Below, piece after piece: positions 54,810-64,000 of a stretch of DNA of 64,000 nucleotides. The first letter of the stretch is position 1. Every line of letters starts with the position of its first letter. The position numbers and the translations under genes were made by a program. The stretch spans positions 15,993,019-16,057,018 of the forward strand of contig CM055823.1 of assembly GCA_029582265.1 (NCBI GenBank). Direction: 5' to 3'. The notes under the pieces are model-generated. The model was not told the origin of the DNA. It ran no database searches and saw only the letters and a list, made by a program, of their open reading frames with translations. The DNA is from Zoroaster sp. YZ-2022. Lineage: Eukaryota > Echinodermata > Asteroidea > Forcipulatida > Zoroasteridae.

Positions 54810-55547
54810 CTGAAATGAGAAATGTATTGTATCAGTAATGCTAATAAGGCTAAATAGCTCAGGTTCCAAACCTAATACTTAATATCATGACTTTTAAAAA
54901 GCCTCATCCTTGTGATCCCCAGACAGCCGCTTCCATGGGGGTGTGATCCCTGGCTAATGACATGTATGGAAATTGAATGGAGTTTGATGCTTAGCGCCCC
55001 CAGAACAAAGATAATCCTGCTCTTGTCAACTCAATTCATTTTAATAGACAGATTCAGCCACTCAGTGCAATATACACACACACACATGTATTCATCATGA
55101 TATTTTTGTTCCTGACACATCCAGCATTTTTCTGACTTACTTATGAATGCTTTGATTGAACATAAATTGGCAGAACTCATTCGCTGCGAATAACTTTTCA
55201 GAACTAACTTTTCAGAACTAATTACTACTCAATTGAGATTCCACATGGTGTCACCGCAATTAGTCTTACTTATCATCCTCACCATGCAAAGCTACAAGTT
55301 TTACCTAACTTCAAATGTATGAATATCTTCGAAAATGTCTGGATCTACGGAGTGTTTTCTATGCATGTACTCTCCTATTGTAGCATTTTGTATTACTATC
55401 CTGCTCATGGAGCTTGTCCAAGCACAATTTTCATTATGATAAGATTCCTTATTTGTTTGATCATCGTCCACGTTAACTGCTCAGCCGTTTCTTAATTGAT
55501 ATATCATATAATAAATATGAATGTGCCATAAAAAAGTTTTGCAAATA

Positions 55548-55613
55548 AGGGGATAATAATGTAATGCGCCTTGAGCACCAGTTTGGTGGATACGTGCGCC
55601 ATATAATAATAAT
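55548..55613 (+). mobile_element. LINE/SINE 3' tail fragment
   Basis: GTAATGCGCCTTGAGCACCA followed by GTTTGGTGGATACGTGCGCC and ATA repeats: the tail module shared by the SINE at 10857 and the LINE at 33096. Confidence 0.75.
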
Positions 55614-55840
55614 AATTATTATTGTTATTGTTATTGTTATTGTTATTGTTATTGTTATTGTTATTGTTATTGTTATTGTTATTGTTATTGTTATTGTTAT
55701 TGTTATTGTTATTGTTATTGTTATTGTTATTGTTATTGTTATTGTTATTGTTATTGTTATTGTTATTGTTATTGTTATTGTTATTGTTATTGTTATTGTT
55801 ATTGTTATTGTTATTGTTATTGTTATTGTTATTGTTATTG

Positions 55841-55875
<35 letters not shown>
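55614..55875. repeat. (TATTGT)n microsatellite, ~37 copies, with ATT flanks
   Basis: Hexamer ATTGTT/TATTGT without interruption from about 55621 to 55841, then (ATT)n to 55875. It directly continues the tail module at 55548-55613. Long asparagine, isoleucine/valine or leucine frames are translations of this repeat. Confidence 0.97.
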
Positions 55876-55877
<2 letters not shown>

Positions 55878-56095
55878 AAAGAGAATTTCTACATGGTGTC
55901 ACTGTAAACAGTCTTGACTAATTCTTGGTGTAAAATGTAACATGATCAATGCATACTCCACTGCATGCATATACATCCATCATGGGAACAATTCCTGGTA
56001 AAATACCCCAGGTGTTGCAAAACTTAATTTCATCATTTGTTTCCTTGTCCCCATGTGCCCCATCCTCTCTATACTGCACCGAGCTTGAGATCAAG
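55876..56095 (+). repeat. Duplicated block, copy B first part
   Basis: Matches 15635-15790 (TTCTACATGGTGTCAC, ATGATCAATGCATACTC, GGGAACAATTCCTGGTAAAA, CAGGTGTTGCAAAACTTAAT). Confidence 0.75.
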
Positions 56096-58199
56096 GTTTA
56101 TTTACCACTGATCTGTGACTTCAATTTGATTGACGTGCACACTTTATATTGACAGCAGGTACTTGTTGACCGCTTTTGGTTGTTTCTTGGCCGGTAAGTG
56201 GTCGCACAATTCTAAATAACAGGAAGATATATATTTACAGGAATTATGTAAAAGCTACATTCAGTTTTCAACGACACACACACATACTTTGAAAACTGCA
56301 TTGGTACAAATCAGGTTTGCACCAATGCAGTACATGTACTGTATATATGGTGAAACTGTGTTGCATAATCTGCTAACTCTGGTTACCGTGGTGAATAGGC
56401 AAAAACATGCTCGTCTAGCTCCAAATACATTGTAGACAGTGAAAATAATGCCTTTAAAAAATACGTTATGTCCCAGTAAGTAGCTTGATCTATAATCGCT
56501 TATTCAATTCATGGAAATGATGAAGGCACCCTGTTAAAAACAGAACCATATTCGACCACACACTGAACATTTTTCTAATAAAAAGGAGTAATTTGCACAC
56601 ACTATTAATAACCTCGTCCAAATTTAGTTACTGTAGAGAAATTATTTATTTTGGGAAGTATTCATCTTAGATAAATAATGCTGTCCAGAAATTTTTTAAA
56701 CATAACAAAAATTCACATGGTAGATTTATGATATATTTCTTTAAACATTGAGGCTTGAATGACATTTGTTTACACACTTCCCTGTAAAGATGTAAGGTTT
56801 TCCTCATGTTTAGTTCCAAAGTATCATTTGACATTTATTCACAATATATTTATGAAATCACTTCTGTGTGCCTCTACATCTTTAAAGAGAAGTTTGTAGA
56901 CAAAATAGCTATTTGTGTCATCTGCCTTTGAAATATATCATAAATGTACCTTATGAATGTTATTTGGTATACATGTACATGTAGATGACTGTTTTGAGGA
57001 TGATATACATTTGATAACCAGTAATTACCACTGTTACACTTGGCTTAAAAGTGTGTAGACTGTTTTGGAATATTCCTGCACTTTATATTACCTTTGTGAA
57101 TTAACGTATAGACCTACTGCCATAAAATGTCACAAGTTAATGAACAAAAGGAAAAATGTAACAAAAACAATAAAAGTTCATAAATGTGAACATCAACATT
57201 TCAATAGTTTATTTAATACTCGGCCATTTATTTATTTTATTTTATACATATTTGTTTTATTTTTAAGTTGAGTAACAATCCCTGACGAGATAGTGCTTTG
57301 TTAATAAAAAAGGGTACAAGATTTGGATTTTAAGACAATCTCCCTGTAATTTCTTAACACTCATAATAGTTGTCATACTTTTTTTGGATATGCACATCCT
57401 GAAAAGGCAAGCAAGGATCAAGTAAAGTTTGAAAACCAAATCCAACATTGTCTATACTCAGAAAATGTCACCAAATCCGTAAAATGCTTCAAAAACCCTT
57501 AATACATTGCTTATGGTGGGTGTGGTTGAACTTGGAAGTATAGTGGTTGGCGAGGGGTTATGATGGGTATAGTTTGCAACATATAGCCCAAAGTTAGTCA
57601 CGTCATTGGGCTGTGTTATTTTCCATAGCTGTACAAGCCAACAGCATTAAGATGGACGGTCCTTTAAAGTACACAGCATAACTAAAACCAAATTTATAAA
57701 AATCATATTTTTATGACAGGACCGAGTATACCACGAATTTGATAAAAATATTCATACTGAAAATTTGAAATGTTAGGGCAATTTTGATTCATTTAGAAAA
57801 TACTGGTTATGAATGCCAGTGAGTATTCTGACTATTTGATTATATACAATCGCTCGTAACTCTACATGATAATGTTGAGTTATGATTACCACAACTGATG
57901 GGAGTGATGCACTTCAGGGCAGTCATTTACAATTTGACAATTTAACAGCATTACAATGGAACAACCTTCCTGCTGGATTGTTTCCACCAACTTACGATCT
58001 AATTAAGTTTAAGAAAATATCAACAAATGTAATCTTGCTTAAAATGGTGGATGTTATCGCAAAATGTAACCCCTTACACCTAGTGGCTTTTTGGGCCTTG
58101 TTTGGGTGACTGACAGTAATAAAAACAAAACAACAAAAATTAAAATAAAAAATAAAATGTTGAATCATCATGATCAGATTCAATGATCAAACAAACTAA
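56096..58199. other. Extra 2.1 kb absent from copy A; no gene seen
   Basis: This stands between the two parts of the duplicated block that are adjacent in copy A (near 15790). No TIR, LINE motif or good exon was recognised in it. Confidence 0.4.
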
Positions 58200-58494
58200 A
58201 TTGTTGTGTTACAGTCAAGGTAGATTTGGCAGAAACCTAGCTTATACTTGGTCTCTAAATAATGGTACTACTACTAGTAATAGCGCGGTTGCACAGAGTG
58301 ATCAAAGCGTTTATCTTCAGTGTAACGTTAATCTTAAAAATTATCTAATACTCACATCACAAATGAATGGGTCACACACGTCTGTATTCCAGATCCAAAC
58401 TAGCACATGTATGAAATCTTGATCATGTTGTTGATAAAGCGCCCCTTTCTGTCAGCTTTTAAGGACTGTATGCACAATCACGGTGCACATAACT
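58200..58494 (+). other. Duplicated block, copy B second part; possible exon
   Basis: Matches 15790-16083. Preceded by a good acceptor (TTGTTGTGTTACAG, ends 58216) it is open as QGRFGRNLAYTWSLNNGTTT, QSDQSVYLQCNVNLKNYLIL and SHTSVFQIQTS. In copy A the same stretch has frameshifts. No clear donor. The pattern (YTW.L, then VFQIQTS) suggests an extracellular beta-sandwich type domain, but I cannot name it. Confidence 0.35.
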
Positions 58495-58645
58495 TAAAGG
58501 GACAGATCGTCACGATCAACAGGGCATGGAATCAGAGTACTTGTTTTATCAACTTAAAATAACAATTCAAAATGATAAGGTTATGACCATTGCTGCTGAA
58601 TAAATGAACCAGTAATGTTCAGTGTTCACCTTAAACATTGACCAC
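58494..58645 (+). mobile_element. TTAA-target MITE, truncated
   Basis: TTAA (58494-58497) then AGGGACAGATCGTCACGATC, AACAGGGCATGGAATCAG and GCTGAATAAATGAACCAGTA. The right end is not recognisable. Confidence 0.65.
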
Positions 58646-59324
58646 GGCACGTTTCCTATCGTGTACCATATAGTTGCAGAATATATTCAGCCTTTTTTCA
58701 CGTTGTTTTCATCCTATTGTCCACATGTCCATCATCTGTGTATTCATTAATCAATTATTTATTATCACTTTATGTAATATTATTTATTTTCATATTTTTA
58801 TTTATTTCAGCATTTGGGCTTATTCTTATTTAACCCTTAATTAGTTTAATCTTTCTAAACAATTTGAAAGGTTTTAACATGTTTATTGTACGTTATTAGC
58901 TAGTGGTTTTGTCTAGAAATTTTTCTTCCGTATAAAATAATGCAGCTCGGTGCAGTATTTTATTTTATAAACACCTCAAACCTCATATATAGATTCTGGC
59001 CTTATAATTATTGAGAGCGTCACATGACGTTCGGTACTTTACTATAATGCCGTGGCCAGTTAAATGTACCATGAAAAGACTAGCTCATGGCAACCACGAA
59101 TCAGCCCATGGCAACCGGTAAAATTGGTCTAAACGTATCAATGCTGTTGTTACAACATGAATTAATATGTTTTATATAATTGTTACAGAATTTCAATTAA
59201 TTTCGAGGTTGTCAAGTTAATGAAAGTCATGTATTGGTTTGATTTATTGTAGCAGGTCTTCAATAAATTGTGCAGAATCTATAGTTATAAAACAAATGTT
59301 GACTGTTTTCACCGTATATAGTAG
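58646..59324. other. No gene seen
   Basis: AT-rich; no supported feature. Confidence 0.4.
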
Positions 59325-59448
59325 GCTTAGTCCGAATGCTTCTTCCATTTATAGTCTCCTGCGTAATTTGTCACAGCAACAAATTACATAATTCTGTAAA
59401 ATAGGACACTGTGAATGGAGGAGGAAGAAGCATTCGACTAAGTAAACT
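59325..59448. repeat. Short inverted-repeat element
   Basis: The left arm CTTAGTCCGAATGCTTCTTC and the complement of the right arm CTTAGTCGAATGCTTCTTCC, about 120 bp in all. No clear target duplication. Confidence 0.65.
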
Positions 59449-59458
59449 GAAATTATCT

Positions 59459-59501
59459 GAGCGTTCTATTCTCGGCTTCACCTCAGGAAAATAGAACGCT
59501 C
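59459..59501. other. Perfect 12-bp hairpin
   Basis: GAGCGTTCTATT (59459-59470) and AATAGAACGCTC (59490-59501) around a 19-base loop. Purpose unknown. Confidence 0.85.
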
Positions 59502-59509
59502 CAGGGATC

Positions 59510-60317
59510 ACCTTGGGAGGCTAGATCATCAAATCACCTCGTAGCAGTCAATATTTGTATAGGCCTACCATTATTGCAGTTATTTCACCTTGAAACTGTC
59601 AGTCGTAAGGTTTTGTGGAAATACATCTACACTGTTCAATTGCATACATTATGTTCTACAGAGTTTCCACTTGTCATATAACTGTCATAATGTATGATTC
59701 AGTGAGTGTATATATACACTAGTTAGCAAAATTGTATGTCTAAAAGTAAGAGAGTTAATTTCTTATTTTGTTTTACATTCCTGGGATTTAAAAGATTAAC
59801 GTTAATCCCTAGTTGTCCTACTTTGTTAGTCATTTAGCTAATAAAATTTTGTCTTACGTTTTAGTAATTTTAGTAATTTTAGTTTCAACTTTTGTCAACC
59901 TTTTCCTTACATTCTAAATTAATATCCTCTGCTTCATCTTCATATGCTATGGTGCATGGCTTCCACGTGTCCTTTCATTTATCCAGGCTTTTGTTGTCAC
60001 CGTCCACCATTTTGCCCTTTATCCTTCTGTCTCCGTGTGTTTCATGTTCTTGCTTTCACTACTGTCACGCGTCGCGTGATTACATTCACACTTGGATGTC
60101 CTTTAGTTGTAGTAAAATGTCCTTTTTCTATCGGCCACATTCAACTGGTTTTTAATCACTTGTCTTCACAGTTTTTTTGTCCATCTTCAACCAATGTGTA
60201 TATAGAGAGATTTTCTGGAATATAATACAATTTTTATTTTTGGAGACCTTTTCTGATCATACTTTTTTGATACACCCTGTTGTCACTGAAGGGTGTTATT
60301 AGGACTCCATGAACAGG
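59510..60317. other. No gene seen
   Basis: Two overlapping cysteine/serine-rich frames at 59892-60225 have no recognisable product and no splice context. Confidence 0.35.
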
Positions 60318-62430
60318 TCGAGGCGAAAGAAGTGAAATAATTGGAGACCTAGGCTCATCAGTCTTCTCAATATTGACTATAAAATCACATCCAAAGTTCT
60401 AACCAAACGTTTGGGCAAATTGATGCGGGTCTGTCACAGATGAAAATCAAACATGTGGTGTAGTGAATATCTGCAGTGTTAATGGTTTTAAGAGACGTTA
60501 TTGATTACGTGAACATTTACAATATACAGCGGCGATTATAAGCAATGATCAAGAAAAGCTTTTGATCGTATAGAATGGCGCTATATGTATGCTATGAGAA
60601 TAAACATGTTCTGTCTGGTTTAGGACAATGGATAAAAGTGTTACAGCAATCCCATGGTTGGTTGTTGTTGATAATAATTCCCCAAGCCTTTCACGCGATA
60701 AGAGTGATAAGACAAGGACGTCCATTATTATCTTTTATATTTGATATGTATAGAAGGCCTAGCAATCTTATAAGACGTAACCAGAATATCAAGGGTTGAA
60801 CCCAAATCAGGAAGGTGAAATTTAAAAGATTCAAAACGCTGACGATACTAACATTTTGTTACCGACAATAAAGAGTTCACCTGTTAACAACAGTTTGGTA
60901 TACGTACAGCGAAATATCCAGTTCAAACATCAACAATCAGAAACCCATGGCTTATGGTTGGGAGCTTGGAAAACAGAAAATGGGAAATTAAACATTAAAA
61001 TTCTGGCCCATATTTTGAAATGAGATCAAGCCGAAGACAATTGGGCAGAGAAAAATAAACAAATGAAGAATATTTGGAATAGATGAAAGAAAGATTTGAC
61101 TTATTAAAGGAAAATGGAGGCAGTTTAGCTTGTTATGGTTCAGTTCTTTCTTGTCCAAATGACATAACTAAAGAAATAGATAAAGCATTAAGTAAAATTT
61201 ATTGGTTATCGAAACCAGACAAAATCAAAAGAGACACTATAAGGGGCTCTCTAGAATTAGGTGGATCATCACAGATGCGTTAAAATTAAACTGTCTGCAA
61301 AATATACCAAAACTCAAGGCAAATGTAAATATTTATTTGATTTTGGACTCCAAAAGCAAATTATCAAAATCTTGGTTGGTTTGTCTTTAACAATCTTAAA
61401 CTGATGCATGGGAGAAAAATACCAATTTTTTTTATAGAGATTTAATTAAAACGTTTAAAATGCGGATATAATGAAACTCAATGTCAGTTGTAGCAACGCC
61501 TTTATGGAATAATTCAGTTAATACCAAAGACAAAATGCTTGATAGTAAAGAAAACCCTGCGGAATGTTATACTAAACACGGTTAAAGATGGCTTTTTCTT
61601 AACACCTCAAGAATTGGACTGTTAAATGTAATATTAAAGTCATAAACGTTGGAAAACTATAGTGGGTCATTATGTTATTCTAATGCTAGACGATCAAGAA
61701 AGTATTTTACATTCGATACTTCAGTGAAACAAATTTATGAGTATGAGCCAGAAAATTCATCCCGCCTGGTACAGAAACAGTTTGGCCCAAAAAAGCTCAA
61801 TAATATTAGACAAAGTTGCCTCTGATTAGAAAAAAAATATTTGGAAAAAACATCAACATAAACAATAGACCATGAAGAAAAAGATCTTTTGGCTCTGCTG
61901 ACATCGGATTCTTCATACGAATGAGATATATTGACTAAATGAGAATGGTCAACAGATAACCAATGTGGTATGTACAAGCAAGACGGAGAAACGATTGAAC
62001 ATTTGTTTATTTACTGGTAGAAACACTTGCTTGGATTTTTATAGAAAATATTTTTTCGTAAATATAAGGTAATGAACATTATTGTCTCTCAGTGATAATA
62101 TAATGGGGTACATAACACATCGATGCTATCACCTTGTTTTAATTGCCCCAAAAACGTTTGAGTAACAAGATGTCAAAATTTAAGTGAAACTTCCATAGGT
62201 AGAGACAGTGTGTTATTAAATGTGTTATTATTAAACGAATTATTATTAAACGAATTATTGTACTTGTTTGAGGCTATCCAAAATGATTTCATCAAAATCT
62301 TACTAGAAACAAAGCTCAGTTACTTATATGGAACAATGTTACTTTTCTTGTTTGTATAATGGGATTTCTGTGTTAAGATCAGTATTTTAACCAATATTTT
62401 TGTTCACGTATTTTTTTTTTTCATTTTAAT
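60318..62430 (+). pseudogene. Tx1/L1-like LINE, RT part, decayed
   Basis: In shifting frames: SLLNIDYKITSKVLTKRLGK (about 60362), DQEKAFDRIEWRYMYAMR (motif A, 60549), IRVIRQGRPLLSFIFDMY (RQGxPLS motif, 60692), QNADDTNI (catalytic ADD, about 60834), then WAEKN.., KERFDLLKENGGSL, DITKEIDKALSKIYWLSKPD and GSLELGG. The order is that of Tx1-like ORF2 from the middle of the RT. The homologous, internally deleted fragment is at 30430-30990. The 3' end is uncertain; a T-run at 62411 is not a tail in this orientation. Confidence 0.75.
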
Positions 62431-63001
62431 GTAGAAGTCTTGTAAATTTTCTTTGTAAATATAATTGTTTTGTATATATTTCCCACAGGAAAACATTTCT
62501 ACAATAGGCTGGCCCCTAGCCAAATCAGATTTGTTTCAACATACTGTATGAGAGAGTAATGAACATACAATGTTGTTGCTCCCAACCCCAAGTTGTTTCC
62601 TGAGGTGCCGGACCCCTTAATCATATAGCTGCCCCCTGCGTCGGTGATTTTGGCATTTTCAGAGGCTTATACCTGAAAATTGGGAAAAGGATATTTGCTG
62701 GAAAATTGTTACACAGGTGAATGATACCTAATCTGCAGAATCTGCTGTCAACATAGTATAATATCTCCTGTTCAAGTTATAGTCCTCCATAACCCACAAT
62801 TGAGCAGATGTAGGTTATTGCTATTTTGCCATTTGGGCCCATCTATCTGGTGACTACACAAGGGTCAGATTGCTTTACATTATATATATGTTGCCCCCAA
62901 ACAAGGATGGACCAATCATACCTTCATTGGTGGTTTTGCTGGGTCTGAAGATAGGTTCGGTAGCAAAATGTCAAAAAACATCTCGTAATGGATGGTTGAC
63001 C
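62431..63001. other. No gene seen
   Basis: No exon or repeat could be supported. Confidence 0.4.
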
Positions 63002-63891
63002 CAGTGGCGCACCCATGGGGCTTAGCTCGAGCCTCAAGGGCCCTCTGATGTTTTATTATTTTAAAGATGAGCCAGAAAGAGAGCAAAATCTGGAGCCCAA
63101 GTCTTGTCTACAGAGGAGTTCGGCGGGAAGGAGTATAGGCAGTGGCAGCGGGATGGGGACTCAGGAGACTCAAGCTACCTCCAAAAGTTTTCCATTTATT
63201 CCACTCACTATTATATTTTACGGCGTTATGTATGGCTGTGCATGTGCTTGAAGGGCCACCAGTATATATAACAAGCATTTTACACATTCCCCTCGCCATG
63301 GTGCACCCTGATCAGATAGCTTACTTAATTTTATTTTCATTTTCTGTTGTCCGCTTTGTTGAGGTCGTTGACTGTCGTTGAGGTTACCGTAAAATTTAAA
63401 CACGCCCGCATTATAACTGAACCTTCTTTCCAGTTTGTACAATAATGGCCCAGGATTGGGTTTTAATTTACAAAGATTATGTGACACTTTTTACAAACAC
63501 CGATTGGATAATATTGGGATTTCAGCTTTTGCCGCCAAATTCGTGTTTGAAAATTTAGCTCCGCCTTGAATGATCAAGCAAAACTTTACGTCCACGCAAT
63601 GAAAGCATTTAACTATAGGAATTGCAGACGAAACAGTTTCAAGTTCTTTATACCGAGAGGAAATTATATGGAGCAAAACCACATCTGAATCATGCCATAT
63701 CGTCTTCTTTTATGACTAGGAAACCAATTAGGAAACATTTAACATGTGCCAGGTTCACCGACGAGCACGACTAGGACATGGCTGCATGCGCTAGCGGTTG
63801 TGGTTTGGCCAGCCATGTCTCCCCCATATTGGATTTCAAATAAAAATATTTCCTTGAGCCCCCCCCCTCAATCAAATCCTGGTGCGCCATC
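63002..63891. mobile_element. hAT-like element, 890 bp, no transposase
   Basis: Left end CAGTGGCGCACC; complement of the right end GATGGCGCACC. Outside stand GGTTGACC (62994-63001) and AGTTGACC (63892-63899), i.e. 7 of 8 bases alike. Subterminal GAGCCTCAAGG and CCTTGAGCCCC also pair. Ends beginning CAGTGGCG with an 8-bp target fit hAT. The open frames inside are short and show no transposase motif. Confidence 0.65.
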
Positions 63892-64000
63892 AGTTGACCA
63901 GGTGGGCCACCACCATGTATGTACACCATCAAATCATCTTTAATCAATGTATCCAAGGGCTATGTACCCCTCAAACTTTTGGAACCTGCCCCATCATATC

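Noticed and set aside
55504..55921. Long frames of poly-Asn, Ile/Val or Leu
   Set aside because: Translations of the TATTGT/ATT microsatellite in different frames.
63015..63956. Seven overlapping short frames at the right end
   Set aside because: Inside a TIR element, on both strands, without transposase motifs.

Overview
The window is eukaryotic: spliced exons with GT..AG borders, long non-coding stretches, LINEs, SINEs, tens of short terminal-inverted-repeat elements and a 500-base N gap. The mixture (Tx1-like and CR1/L2-like LINEs, a Penelope GIY-YIG relic, a THAP relic, Tc1, hAT, TTAA-target and TWA-target elements, and a tRNA-type SINE with an ATT tail) fits a marine invertebrate, probably a deuterostome and perhaps an echinoderm. 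That assignment is inference from repeat style only. No bacterial, viral or CRISPR features are seen.

Host genes are sparse and all partial. (1) Two minus-strand exons (13243-13401 and 11687-11897) are recognisable as HSPBP1, an armadillo-type Hsp70 nucleotide-exchange factor; further exons are not visible and some may lie in the N gap at 13555-14054. (2) A second minus-strand gene, not identified, is supported by well-bordered exons at 54692-54809, 52909-53059, 51482-51553, 45756-45809, 44718-44815 and 44196-44293, with further candidates at 41026-41092, 40611-40658 and 38597-38664. (3) A plus-strand 72-nt leucine-rich-repeat exon (30147-30218) has a decayed duplicate at 27368-27431.

Layout. 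1-10.5 kb: tandem repeats, short TIR elements, Penelope and THAP relics, a hAT MITE (7723-8108), a TTAA-flanked MITE (8132-8763) and a 1-kb minisatellite. 10.8-13.5 kb: a SINE, then HSPBP1 with an intronic array copied from its own exon and two MITEs. 14-19 kb: little coding evidence, a duplicated block and a probable solo LTR. 20.5-26.2 kb: a nearly full-length, decayed minus-strand Tx1/L1-like LINE. 26-31 kb: the LRR duplicates plus LINE fragments. 31.65-35.0 kb: a Tc1-like transposon with 274-bp inverted repeats, interrupted by a CR1/L2-like LINE. 36.5-37.6 kb: a 15-copy 73-bp array with a two-unit higher-order pattern. 39.6-43.5 kb: a hAT MITE with its empty site alongside, and a 2-kb TIR element holding a LINE fragment. 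44-55 kb: the unidentified gene, one intron of which holds a multi-level nest of transposons. 55-64 kb: a hexanucleotide microsatellite, a duplicated block, a second Tx1-like LINE and a hAT-like element.

The strongest new observations are of transposon archaeology. Several insertions have exact target-site duplications, and in three of them removing the insert rejoins the interrupted reading frame. A minisatellite has also been built from the splice acceptor and first codons of an HSPBP1 exon. I found no evidence of an undescribed multi-gene functional system.
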